Source of the DNA: Bradyrhizobium neotropicale
GTDB lineage: Bacteria > Pseudomonadota > Alphaproteobacteria > Rhizobiales > Xanthobacteraceae
Direction of reading: 5' to 3'
DNA length: 32,557 bases
Assembly: GCF_001641695.1 (NCBI RefSeq)
Contig: NZ_LSEF01000045.1
Location: forward strand, 1 to 32,557
In this document: in pieces, positions 24,701 to 31,528 of the stretch
Position numbering within the stretch: the first letter of the stretch is position 1
Layout: every line of letters starts with the position of its first letter
The notes under the pieces: generated by a model
Told to the model about the DNA's origin: nothing
What the model saw: the letters and a program-made list of their open reading frames with translations, nothing else
Databases searched by the model: none
Translations under genes and position numbers: made by a program

Positions 24701-25226
24701 GGGCGTGCAGGCCGGCGACGCCGGCGGCGTCTTCCAGCACGCGGCGGCGCTGCTCGGGCTTGGCCTGGATGATCTCGCCGATCTTGCCCTGGTGGACGAG
24801 GGCGGGCGAGCGCGCGCCGGTGGCGGCGTCTGCAAACAGGATCTGCACGTCGCGGGCGCGCACGTCGCGGCCGTTGATGCGATAGACCGAACCCGCCTCG
24901 CGCTCGATGCGGCGGGAGATTTCCAGAAGCTGGCTGTCGTTCATCGCCGCCGGTGCGGTGCGATCGGCATTGTCGATCGTCATCGTCACTTCGGCGTGGT
25001 TGCGCGCCGGGCGGTTGCCGGAGCCTGCGAAGATCACCGCGTCCATGTCGGCGGCGCGCAGCGATTTGTGCGAGGTCTCGCCCATCGCCCAGCGCAGCGC
25101 TTCGACGAGGTTCGACTTGCCGCAGCCGTTGGGTCCGACCACGCCGGTCAGGCCGGCCTCGATCACGAAGTCGGTGGGCTCAACGAAGGACTTGAAACCA
25201 TGAAGGCGCAGGCGGGTGATCTTCAT
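21762..25226 (-). CDS. smc: Chromosome segregation protein SMC
   Basis: A 1154-residue SMC, the core of condensin in chromosome organisation. The N-terminal Walker A is GPNGCGKSN (31-39). A coiled coil of about 300 residues leads to the hinge (near WPPIIDGITVDKGFEKAIG), then a second coiled coil leads back. The C-terminal ATPase half has the signature LLSGGEQALTAMAL from residue 1050 and Walker B VLDEVDAPLDDHN with Asp1079. The ATG at 25226 is chosen; a GTG two codons upstream is possible. No scpA or scpB lies in the window. It is co-directional with the DsbA-like gene upstream, with a 230-bp gap. Confidence 0.97.
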   Translation of the reverse strand: MKITRLRLHGFKSFVEPTDFVIEAGLTGVVGPNGCGKSNLVEALRWAMGETSHKSLRAADMDAVIFAGSGNRPARNHAEVTMTIDNADRTAPAAMNDSQLLEISRRIEREAGSVYRINGRDVRARDVQILFADAATGARSPALVHQGKIGEIIQAKPEQRRRVLEDAAGVAGLHARRHEAELRLKAAETNLTRVEDVIGQLSGQMEGLKKQARQAVRYREVAAKVRKSEATLFHLRWIGAHAEVNDSGHTHDLAVREMAERTQHQAEAARIQAIRAAEMPALRDAEARAAAGLQRLTNARELLDREEERAKERVAELERRLAQFEGDISRAQQQTMDADVALQRLDAEDAELKEEIKSRVEKRSGVDERVSEAEATLAEVEQRFSELTTSLADLTAKRNQLEANVRTHRDKLARLDQEIANVAAEEQKLAAETGGFGDLDELTAAVENAEQTLAASEAAAQASEASHVAARQTLESSRSPLNEADKRVQRLETEARTISKIVNGETKNLWPPIIDGITVDKGFEKAIGAALGDDLDAPVDPSAPMRWTNAGVTEGDPALPDGVVPLADHVQAPAELARRLAQIGVVPRERGAELVSQLKTGQRLVSPEGDVWRWDGFVAAAHAPTGAARRLAERARLVDIENELEQARIDAQIKRQALENAEAELQMAASTEGASREAWRAAQRELNAARERHATAEREISRHAARKATLSEAHSRLAADRAEAEAAHEYAAAAITELPSSEDTETQLAAVRSDIEGHRRMAAQVRAEAQALAREAELADRRVQAILAERTEWQNRKEGAASHIDTIQARITEVSIERSDLENAPAVFAEKRSALITEIEYAESDRRIAADALATAETAMAETDRVAKLTLEALSSSREATARAEERMEGARRRLEDIEREIRDMLEVEPQAVAGLAEIEPGAELPPLHEIEEDLEKMRRDRERLGAVNLRAEEELREVEGQHTGLVTERDDLVEAIKRLRQGIQSLNKEARERLLTSFEVVNNHFKRLFVELFGGGEAALHLIESDDPLEAGLEIIAKPPGKKPQTLSLLSGGEQALTAMALIFAVFLTNPSPICVLDEVDAPLDDHNVERYCNLLHEMTGSTDTRFIIITHNPITMARMNRLFGVTMAERGVSQLVSVSLQEAVEILDQNVA

Positions 25227-25415
25227 AAACACGCATCTCTGTTGACAGGGTGCGAATCTCCCTGCCGGGACAATACCATAGAAGGCAATGTCGCTGTCTG
25301 AACGAGTCGCTCAAGGCGGCTCATGCGGCTGGACAATGGCCGTGCCGCGTCGCGAGGGCAACCTGCGAAACCCGCTTTTCCCAAGGGATTTGTGACGGGA
25401 ATGATACGGCTAGCG

Positions 25416-25448
25416 GCGCGCGAATCAGGCTTCGCGCGCGCGAATCAG
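25416..25448. repeat. 13-bp direct repeat with a 14-bp palindrome
   Basis: gcgcgcgaatcag occurs at 25416-25428 and again at 25436-25448. The perfect palindrome ttcgcgcgcgcgaa spans 25431-25444. It lies just downstream of the DsbA-like gene. It may serve as a 3'-end structure, or it may be a local duplication. Confidence 0.4.
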
Positions 25449-25456
25449 CTTTCAAA

Positions 25457-26128
25457 TCAGCTCTTGAGCAGCGAGTTGATCTTCTTCGCGAATTCCTCGA
25501 ACGAGGCTTCGCCCTTGATCTTCTCACCGTTGATGAAGAACGTCGGCGTGGAATCGACCTTCAGCACATCGCTCGCATACTTCTGGTCGGCGGCGATCTT
25601 GTCGAGCAACGCCTGGTCCTTCAGGCAGGCCTCGACCTGCTGCTGGGTGAGGCCAGCCTGCTTGCCGATCCGGGCCAAAGTCTCCGTGGTGTTCTTCATC
25701 ACCCAGTCGCTCTGCTGGCGGAACAGCATGTCGGTCACCGCGAAATATTTCGACGCGTCGCCGTTGGCGATGCAGCGCGACAGCATCGAGCCGGCGGCGG
25801 CTTTGATGTCGAGCGGGAACTCGCGGAAGATGTAACGAACCTTGCCGGTGTCGATGTATTCCTTCTTGATCTTCGGAAACACCTGCTCGTTGAAGGCGGC
25901 GCAGTGCGGGCAGGTCATCGAGGCGAATTCGGTGATGGTGACGGCGGCGTCCGCCGGGCCCAGCGCCATGTCGGGCAGCGACACTGGCTTGGCCACATCG
26001 GCGGCGGTCTGCGCCATTGCTTCAGGGATCATGGCCTCGGAGATGAACCGCAGCGGCGAGAGCCCGGCGAGCGCGGCAAGCCCGGTCAGCGACAGCATCG
26101 TGGTGAAGGCGCGGCGGGTGATGATCAA
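25457..26128 (-). CDS. DsbA-like thiol:disulfide oxidoreductase
   Basis: A 223-residue exported thioredoxin-fold protein. The N terminus ITRRAFTTMLSLTGLAAL looks like a twin-arginine signal with probable cleavage near AMAQ at residue 40. The active site is Cys73-Pro-His-Cys76 as in DsbA, and the cis-proline loop is STPTFFING. It should introduce or exchange disulfides in the periplasm. The start is a TTG at 26128 with GGGAG about six bases upstream; no in-frame ATG upstream keeps the twin arginine. The partner DsbB is not in the window. It lies between the DUF721 gene and smc, all on the minus strand. Confidence 0.88.
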   Translation of the reverse strand: MIITRRAFTTMLSLTGLAALAGLSPLRFISEAMIPEAMAQTAADVAKPVSLPDMALGPADAAVTITEFASMTCPHCAAFNEQVFPKIKKEYIDTGKVRYIFREFPLDIKAAAGSMLSRCIANGDASKYFAVTDMLFRQQSDWVMKNTTETLARIGKQAGLTQQQVEACLKDQALLDKIAADQKYASDVLKVDSTPTFFINGEKIKGEASFEEFAKKINSLLKS

Positions 26129-26257
26129 GGTCGGCTCCCGGATTGGCGTGGTCTCGCCCGAGGTTCCTTATCTCAGGCGGCCTGTCGCTAGCTTGAAACG
26201 TCGTTTGAGGCAATGGCGAGCCGCAAGGACGGGTCCAGATTGCACGCGCAATAAGGC

Positions 26258-26737
26258 TCAATTTCGCTTGATTGCGGCCCCCAGGCGCGCCAGCGCTGTC
26301 TTCAATTGTTCATCTTCGATGTCGGCGAGGCTTTCCGCCACCTTGGCCACGGCTTTCGGGTCCGGCGGGCCGGGCCGCACCGGGCGCCGGGCCCGCGACA
26401 GGGGAGCCTGGCGGAAGGCGAGCTTGCCGACCGCGCTCCAGCCGAAGAAGCGGTTGACCCGTTCCAGGATGACGTCGGCGGAGTGTTGGATTTCCAGCGC
26501 CATCGGTCCCTCGACCCGCAGCACCAGCGTCGCCGGCTCCTGCGGCTGGCCCTCAACGGGCCGCGGCCATTGCATCTTGAGCGGCTCGGCATGGGCCGCG
26601 ATCTCCGGCCCGGCAATCTGCGCCCAGCGCGTCACCAGCTCGCGCGCGGCAAAGCCCTGCTTGGCATAGGCCTCGGCAAAGACGTCGTTGAGGAGGATCG
26701 AGAGCGGCTTTGCGCTGATGGGGCCGGGCTTGGACAT
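26258..26737 (-). CDS. DUF721/DciA-like protein
   Basis: A 159-residue protein with the DUF721 core: residues about 15-100 contain LLNDVFAEAYAKQGFAARELVTRWAQIAG and VEGPMALEIQHSADVILERVNRFFG. Members called DciA load the replicative helicase DnaB in bacteria that lack DnaC or DnaI. The C-terminal third is Pro/Arg-rich, then ends in a short helix. The ATG at 26737 has AAGG upstream and precedes the conserved core; a longer form would add 23 residues without support. It is divergent from mutY, and 129 bp separate it from the DsbA-like gene. Acting as the helicase loader is an inference from family only. Confidence 0.78.
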   Translation of the reverse strand: MSKPGPISAKPLSILLNDVFAEAYAKQGFAARELVTRWAQIAGPEIAAHAEPLKMQWPRPVEGQPQEPATLVLRVEGPMALEIQHSADVILERVNRFFGWSAVGKLAFRQAPLSRARRPVRPGPPDPKAVAKVAESLADIEDEQLKTALARLGAAIKRN

Positions 26738-26793
26738 GGGGGCCTTATAGCACTCCGGAGCGCACGCCACAGGCTTCGCGAAGAAAGACGTGG

Positions 26794-26816
26794 ATGCCCG
26801 CGACAAGCGCGGGCAT
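26794..26816. repeat. 9-bp hairpin in the DUF721-mutY divergent gap
   Basis: atgcccgcg and cgcgggcat enclose a five-base loop. It belongs to the short 'atgcccg...cgggcatgacg' type of intergenic repeat. It sits about 40 bp before mutY. Confidence 0.6.
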
Positions 26817-26855
26817 GACGTGGAGAGATCGGCGCGGGCCGGTTACAGTGACAGC

Positions 26856-27977
26856 ATGAGCCCCAAAGTTGCCCTGAAGGCGAAGTCGGAACCGGTTGAA
26901 CCGAAACGTTTGGCGCGCCCGCTGGCGCTGCTCGCCTGGTACGACCGCCACCGCCGCAGGCTCCCTTGGCGCGCGGCGCCCGGCGAGACGGCGGATCCCT
27001 ATCGCGTCTGGCTGTCGGAGATCATGCTGCAGCAGACCACGGTGAAGGCCGTCGGGCCCTATTTCGAAAAATTCGTCGTGCGCTGGCCGGACGTCACGGC
27101 GCTCGGGCGGGCTTCGCTCGACGACGTGCTGCGGATGTGGGCGGGGCTCGGCTATTATTCGCGCGCACGCAATCTCTACGCCTGCGCGGTCGCGGTGGCG
27201 CGCGAGCATGGCGGCGTGTTTCCCGACACCGAGGACGGCCTGCGCGCGCTGCCGGGGATCGGGCCCTACACGGCGGCCGCGATTGCCGCGATCGCCTTCG
27301 ATCGCCGCACCATGCCGGTCGACGGCAATATCGAGCGGGTGGTGTCGCGGCTCTTTGCAGTTGAAGAAGAGCTCCCGCAGGCAAAGCCAAAGATCCAGCA
27401 ATTGGCGGCGATGTTGCTCGCCGACTCCCGCGCCGGCGACGAGAAGTCTCGCGCCGGCGACAGCGCGCAGGCGCTGATGGATCTCGGCGCTTCGATCTGC
27501 ACGCCGAAGAAGCCGGCCTGCTCGTTATGTCCGTTCACCGACGACTGCGTGGCGCGCACGCAAGGCACGCAGGACACATTCCCGCGCAAGGCGCCGAAGA
27601 AAAGCGGGACGCTGCGGCAGGGCGCCGCCTTCGTCGTCACGCGCGGTGACGAGCTCCTCGTTCGCACCCGGCCGGAGAAGGGATTGCTCGGCGGGATGAC
27701 CGAGGTGCCGGGTTCGGATTGGCGCGCCGGCCAGGACGACAAGCTGGCGAAATTGCAGGCGCCGGCGCTGAAGGGGCTTTCGCGCTGGCAGCGCAAGCTG
27801 GGCGTCGTCACCCACGTCTTCACGCATTTTCCGCTGGAGCTCGTGGTCTACACCGCCCGGGTCGAGGCCGGCACGCGCGCGCCAGACGGCATGCGCTGGG
27901 TGCCGGTCGCCACCCTCGCCGACGAAGCGCTGCCCAACGTCATGCGCAAGGTGATCGCGCACGCATTGGACGGCTAG
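26856..27977 (+). CDS. mutY: A/G-specific adenine DNA glycosylase
   Basis: A 373-residue repair enzyme that removes adenine paired with 8-oxoguanine. Key residues are catalytic Glu55 in SEIMLQQTTV, the helix-hairpin-helix LPGIGPYTAAAI (132-143), catalytic Asp156 in VDGNIERV, and the [4Fe-4S] cysteines 215, 222, 225 and 231 (C-x6-C-x2-C-x5-C). The C-terminal part from about residue 250 is the MutT-like domain that senses 8-oxoguanine (GLLGGMTEVPG, HVFTHFPLEL). A short acidic/Arg insert (DSRAGDEKSRAGDSAQ) repeats RAGD between helices. The ATG at 26856 begins the protein; no strong ribosome site is visible. Confidence 0.95.
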   Translation: MSPKVALKAKSEPVEPKRLARPLALLAWYDRHRRRLPWRAAPGETADPYRVWLSEIMLQQTTVKAVGPYFEKFVVRWPDVTALGRASLDDVLRMWAGLGYYSRARNLYACAVAVAREHGGVFPDTEDGLRALPGIGPYTAAAIAAIAFDRRTMPVDGNIERVVSRLFAVEEELPQAKPKIQQLAAMLLADSRAGDEKSRAGDSAQALMDLGASICTPKKPACSLCPFTDDCVARTQGTQDTFPRKAPKKSGTLRQGAAFVVTRGDELLVRTRPEKGLLGGMTEVPGSDWRAGQDDKLAKLQAPALKGLSRWQRKLGVVTHVFTHFPLELVVYTARVEAGTRAPDGMRWVPVATLADEALPNVMRKVIAHALDG

Positions 27978-27981
27978 CTAT

Positions 27982-28007
27982 CCTGCTGACACCAGGCTGT
28001 CAGCAGG
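27982..28007 (+). terminator. 9-bp hairpin after mutY
   Basis: cctgctgac and gtcagcagg pair perfectly around an eight-base loop, starting five bases after the mutY stop. There is no T-tract. It is a weak terminator or mRNA-end structure between mutY and the thioesterase gene. Confidence 0.45.
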
Positions 28008-28042
28008 CCTGCGTTACCAGCGAGCGGCACCGGAGGCTTCGC

Positions 28043-28462
28043 ATGGTCAAGACCGCGCTCGATAATTTTCCCAGACCGCCCTGCGCCAACCTGTTGGGTT
28101 GGCGTCTGCTCGATGCTCGTCCGCAAGACGGCTGGATCAGGCTTGCCTTCGAGGGCAGACCTGAGTTCTGCAATCCTGCCGGCTTCATCCAGGGCGGCAT
28201 GCTCTCGGCCATGCTCGACGACACCATGGGCCCGGCGGTGCTCGTGATGAGCGAGGGCCGGCTGTACACCACCACCATCAGCATGACCGTGAACTTCCTC
28301 AGCCCGGCCAAGCCCGGGACGATCATCGGCGAGGCGACGGTGACGCAGCTCGGCAAGACCATCGCCTTCGTCGAGGCCAAGCTGATGGCCGAGGACGGCA
28401 CCGTGCTCGCGACGGCAACCGCAAGCGAGCGGCTGCTCGAGGCGGCGAGGGTGGTGCTGTAG
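28043..28462 (+). CDS. PaaI-type hotdog thioesterase
   Basis: A 139-residue hotdog-fold protein. The block FCNPAGFIQGGMLSAMLDDTMGPAV carries the usual HGG-like catalytic region (here IQGG) with Asp near the start of the long helix, followed by TTTISMTVNFLSPAKPG and VEAKLMAEDG, all as in PaaI-like acyl-CoA thioesterases. These hydrolyse aromatic or medium-chain acyl-CoA; the substrate here is unknown. The ATG at 28043 has GGAGG at a good distance. The gene follows mutY at 65 bp. Confidence 0.88.
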   Translation: MVKTALDNFPRPPCANLLGWRLLDARPQDGWIRLAFEGRPEFCNPAGFIQGGMLSAMLDDTMGPAVLVMSEGRLYTTTISMTVNFLSPAKPGTIIGEATVTQLGKTIAFVEAKLMAEDGTVLATATASERLLEAARVVL

Positions 28463-28520
28463 GTCTCGCCACACACTCCATTTTCCTTTGAGGTGGGCCT
28501 GCCGCGCAGCGGCGAGACGA

Positions 28521-28733
28521 ATGACCGAGCAGCAATTCAGAGAGCACGAAGTGCGGCTCGCGCGCTATCGGCTCTTGGAGCGAGAAGTTACTGATCCGCT
28601 GGCGCTTGGTCGCGAGTATCGGTCGGTCGCGGGCCTTGCGGACTGGAGATCCTGGCACGCCATCGTGCTTCAAAGGTGTCAAAGTCCCTCAGTGCCAGCG
28701 CTTGTGCATCCAATGGATTGCCGGGTTTGCTAG
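28521..28733 (+). pseudogene. Possible truncated small ORF
   Basis: From the ATG at 28521 the first 35 or so residues (MTEQQFREHEVRLARYRLLE, then REVTDPLA) look protein-like, with amphipathic helix character. After about residue 38 the sequence turns into the antisense of the exported-protein gene at 28588-28998 and is low in coding quality. This suggests a small gene whose 3' end was lost when DNA was rearranged. A 70-residue product would end in VHPMDCRVC. It may alternatively be chance. Confidence 0.3.
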
Positions 28734-28998
28734 GCGCTATGACCGCGCCTGCAGCGTCTCCGCGAGATTCGGTTTCGGGGGACTCTGAAGGCCATTCCAG
28801 CAATGATTTCGAAAGCATGGGCTTGCCCACGTACCAGCATTTTCGTCCGTCGATGAGACGATAGGACCACCACTCCCCTTGCGGATTTTGCGGCATTGCA
28901 GCGCGGCATTGTTGCTTGGCATGCACGCTCGTCATTTCGAGCAACGAGAGCGCAGCAGTGCAAATGATCAAAGCAAACGATGGAAGCGGTTTGCTCAT
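28588..28998 (-). CDS. Small exported protein of unknown function
   Basis: A 136-residue protein with a signal peptide (SFALIICTAALSLLEMTSVHA, probable cleavage near residue 27). The mature start has a compact block CRAAMPQNPQGEWWSY, then RLIDGRKCWYVGKPMLSKSLLEWP, with two cysteines that may pair. I recall this block from Bradyrhizobium hypothetical proteins but know no function. The rest is hydrophilic and poorly structured. The ATG at 28998 is used. A TTG at 29010 would overlap the stop of the upstream 57-residue gene as TTGA, so coupled translation from there is the alternative. Neither start has a clear ribosome site. Confidence 0.6.
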   Translation of the reverse strand: MSKPLPSFALIICTAALSLLEMTSVHAKQQCRAAMPQNPQGEWWSYRLIDGRKCWYVGKPMLSKSLLEWPSESPETESRGDAAGAVIAPSKPGNPLDAQALALRDFDTFEARWRARISSPQGPRPTDTRDQAPADQ

Positions 28999-29006
28999 GG
29001 GCGCGC

Positions 29007-29180
29007 TCAACTGCCGTGTTGCTGCAATCGACTTACAGCAACGATCAAGGCGGGGCGTTCGAGAACTTCCACCAACTTCTCAAGGATATGCGCATTATCC
29101 TTGGGCCAGGGCTGAAGGTATTCTTCCAATATGAGTTGCGCTTCGCTTATCGCTTGCAGGGCCAATTGCTGATCAGTCAT
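29007..29180 (-). CDS. 57-residue protein of unknown function
   Basis: A short frame that starts MTDQQLALQAISEAQLILEE and ends RLQQHGS. It is helical and well balanced, with a second part ILEKLVEVLERPALIVAVSRL. It has no membrane segment or cysteine. It looks like a real cytoplasmic small protein rather than chance, because composition and heptad-like helices are consistent throughout. Its stop overlaps the possible TTG start of the exported-protein gene by four bases, so the two probably form one transcript. The ribosome site is weak (GAG 12 bases upstream). I do not know a function. Confidence 0.6.
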   Translation of the reverse strand: MTDQQLALQAISEAQLILEEYLQPWPKDNAHILEKLVEVLERPALIVAVSRLQQHGS

Positions 29181-29312
29181 CGCTGCTTACTCATCAATCA
29201 AATGTGGCGAAGAGATTAGAAGAAAGTAATCAAGTCAGCTTTTAGGAATATCCCCGCTGTTGTCTTTCACTTTTTGTTTCAAGTTCGGGGCCGCGGTGGC
29301 ACGCTGCCTCGA

Positions 29313-29444
29313 TCAGTGTGTGCAGACAGCCAAGCGCAGGCCGCCGCCTCGATCTTCCTTATCCTGGCCAAGCATCACGATCTTGAGCACGTCATCCGGC
29401 AATAGCCGTTGCAGCGCTTTCGCGTCATCCCGTGGTGCGCGCAT
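29313..29444 (-). pseudogene. Remnant of an SOS-associated peptidase (SRAP/YedK) gene
   Basis: The open piece encodes 43 residues ([20 protein letters not shown], then [15 protein letters not shown]). The block ALQRxLPDDxLKIV, then a KED-containing tail, is what I recall from the C-terminal end of SRAP (YedK/HMCES) proteins, which are about 220-250 residues long. An in-frame TGA stands three codons before the ATG, and the upstream domain with the catalytic Cys2 is absent. It is therefore a decayed 3' fragment. The identification is by memory of the family and should be checked. The flanking stretches 29181-29312 and 29445-29470 show nothing else. Confidence 0.5.
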
Positions 29445-29470
29445 CCGGCGTCAGTGCCTCTCCAGAAGCC

Positions 29471-30751
29471 TCAGACACCCGCGCGCTTCGCGTCTGCGCT
29501 GACGATCGGCGGCTTGGCGTTCAGCGCCTCGACCTGGAAGCCGGCAACGCGCTTGTAGTTCGCGGCGATGTCCTCCAGCTCCTGCTGCGACAGCACATCA
29601 GTGACGATGCCGTAGCCCTCCGGCGCGCGCTCCTCGACGAGCTGCATCACCTGCTCGGGGCCGTTCTTGCGGTTGAGCAGGACGAGGTCGGTGGTCGCCG
29701 GCCGGCGCTCGGCTTCATAGGCAAGCAGCGCAGCCTGCGTCGGCCCATGCGCCAAAATCTCGCGGGTGATGACGCGGGCATCGAGGATCGCCTGCGAGGC
29801 GCCGTTCGATCCGATCGGATACATCGGATGGGCGGCATCGCCCATCAGCGTGACGCGGCCAAATGTCCATTGCGACACCGGATCGCGATCGACCAGCGGA
29901 TATTCGTAGGCGTGCGGGCAGTTTCGGATCAGGCCGGGCACGTCGAGCCAGTCGAACTGCCAGCTCTCGAACCAGGGCAAGAACTCTTCCAGTCGCGCGG
30001 TGCGGTTATAGTCCTCGCGCCGCCACTGATAGGTCGGCGGCATGTGGCGCTCGGCGACCCAGTTGATCTGATGGTTGCCGGACGCGTCCGGCTGCTTGGT
30101 GATGGGGTAGCAGACGAATTTCAGGATCTCATGGCCCGCCATGATCATGGTGCGGCCGGTGAGGAAGGCCTTGGCCGGTGTCACGCCGCGCCAGAGGATG
30201 CGGCCGTTCCAGATCGGCGGTCCTTCCTGCGGGTAGAGCTTTTCTCGCACGGCGGAATGGATGCCGTCGGCGGCGATCAGGATCGCGCCTTCGTAAGTGC
30301 CTGCGGCCTTGCCGGTCGCCTTGTCGATGAAGTCGGCACGCACGCCAGCGGCGGTCTCGCTCCAGCCGGTCAGATGATGGCTGGTGAGGATGTTGTCGCG
30401 GCCGAGCCGTTCGATCGCGGTGTCGAGCAGGAGTTGCTGCAGGATGCCGCGATGGATCGAGAATTGCGGCCATCTGTAGCCGGCCTCCAATCCGCGCGGC
30501 TCGCTCCAGATCGGCTTGCCGTGCTTGGAGAAGTAGGCGAGCTCGCGGGTGCGCACGCCGCTGGCATCGAGCTTGTCCATCAGTCCGAGCTCGATCAGCT
30601 CGCGCACGGCATGCGGCAGCACGTTGATGCCGACGCCGAGCGGGCGCAGCTCGGCCACGCTCTCGAACACTTTTGCGGGAACGCCGATCTGGTGCAGGCT
30701 GAGCGCAAGCGTCAGCCCGCCGATGCCGCCACCGGCGATGAGTACGGTCAT
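29471..30751 (-). CDS. FAD-dependent monooxygenase
   Basis: A 426-residue class A flavoprotein monooxygenase, PHBH/salicylate-hydroxylase-like. The N-terminal Rossmann motif is VLIAGGGIGGLTLALSL (residues 3-19), the NAD(P)H/FAD DG motif is ADGIHSAVRE (161-170), and the second FAD motif is TLMGDAAHPMYPIGSNG (301-317). Such enzymes hydroxylate aromatic or heterocyclic rings with NAD(P)H and O2; the substrate is not evident. The ATG at 30751 has GGAGGG upstream. It is divergent from a glutathione S-transferase gene with a 125-bp gap, so both may respond to the same aromatic or electrophilic compounds, but no pathway genes are near. Confidence 0.9.
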   Translation of the reverse strand: MTVLIAGGGIGGLTLALSLHQIGVPAKVFESVAELRPLGVGINVLPHAVRELIELGLMDKLDASGVRTRELAYFSKHGKPIWSEPRGLEAGYRWPQFSIHRGILQQLLLDTAIERLGRDNILTSHHLTGWSETAAGVRADFIDKATGKAAGTYEGAILIAADGIHSAVREKLYPQEGPPIWNGRILWRGVTPAKAFLTGRTMIMAGHEILKFVCYPITKQPDASGNHQINWVAERHMPPTYQWRREDYNRTARLEEFLPWFESWQFDWLDVPGLIRNCPHAYEYPLVDRDPVSQWTFGRVTLMGDAAHPMYPIGSNGASQAILDARVITREILAHGPTQAALLAYEAERRPATTDLVLLNRKNGPEQVMQLVEERAPEGYGIVTDVLSQQELEDIAANYKRVAGFQVEALNAKPPIVSADAKRAGV

Positions 30752-30876
30752 GACAAAATCCCTCCGATTGGCGGCGTCTTCGCACGGTGAGGCGGCCGTG
30801 GGCAACTGCGAAGAGAGCCCTATGGACGGCGCTGCATGCGGCCGTTAACGTCCGGCTTTCCCCCACGAGGTCCGAC

Positions 30877-31497
30877 ATGTTCAAGCTCTACTACGCCCCC
30901 GGCACCTGCGCGCTCGCCACCTATATCGCCCTGGAAGAGGCCGGGGCCGACTACACGGCCGAACGGCTGAACTTCAAGGCCAACCAGCAGAACAGCCCGG
31001 ACTATCTCGCGATCAACCCGAAGGCCCGCGTGCCGGCGCTGGTGACCGATCGCGGCGTGCTGACCGAGACGCCGGCGATGCTCGCCTACATCGCGCAAAC
31101 CTTTCCCAAGGCCAGGCTCGCGCCGCTCGACGATCCCTTTGCGTTCGCGCAGGCGCAGTCGTTCAATTCCTATCTCTGCTCCACCGTGCACGTGGCGCAT
31201 GCCCACAAGATGCGCGGCGCGCGCTGGGCGACGGAAGAGAGCTCGTTCGTCGACATGAAGCAGATGATCCCGAAGACCATGGGCGCCTGCTTCTCGCTGA
31301 TCGAGCAGAAGATGTTCAAAGGGCCGTGGGTGATGGGCGAGCAGTACACGATCTGCGATCCCTATCTCCACACGCTGTCGCTCTGGCTCGAAGGCGACAG
31401 CGTCGACATCAACGCGACGCCGAAGGTCGCGGATCATTTCAAGCGCATGTCCGACCGCCCCGCGGTACGCAAGGTGATGGACGCGCAGAAGGCGTGA
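30877..31497 (+). CDS. Glutathione S-transferase
   Basis: A 206-residue GST. The N-terminal thioredoxin-like domain begins MFKLYYAPGTCALATYIALE, with a beta/theta-class-type Cys10-11 region and the cis-Pro motif ARVPALVTDRGVLTETPAM. The helical C-terminal domain follows from about residue 85 and has the conserved N-capping Asp in QYTICDPYLHTLSLWL. It should conjugate glutathione to electrophiles or have a thiol-transferase role; the substrate is unknown. The ATG at 30877 has GAGG upstream. It is divergent from the FAD monooxygenase. Confidence 0.9.
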   Translation: MFKLYYAPGTCALATYIALEEAGADYTAERLNFKANQQNSPDYLAINPKARVPALVTDRGVLTETPAMLAYIAQTFPKARLAPLDDPFAFAQAQSFNSYLCSTVHVAHAHKMRGARWATEESSFVDMKQMIPKTMGACFSLIEQKMFKGPWVMGEQYTICDPYLHTLSLWLEGDSVDINATPKVADHFKRMSDRPAVRKVMDAQKA

Positions 31498-31505
31498 AGT
31501 GCTGG

Positions 31506-31523
31506 ATCGTAGGGTGGGTTAGC
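31506..31523. repeat. Partial GTAGGGTGGGTTAG-type intergenic motif
   Basis: The sequence atcgtagggtgggttagc looks like the left half of a short Bradyrhizobium intergenic repeat, normally closed by a complementary 'aacccacc' arm. The arm is not seen before the IS begins six bases later, so the insertion may have split it. Confidence 0.35.
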
Positions 31524-31528
31524 TTTGG

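Noticed and set aside
28643..28665. Sigma-54 type promoter (tggcac...tgc)
   Set aside because: The spacing between the GG and GC elements is wrong by one base and it lies within a coding region.
29432..30790. 452-codon plus-strand frame opposite the FAD monooxygenase
   Set aside because: The minus strand has all three flavin motifs and a strong ribosome site.
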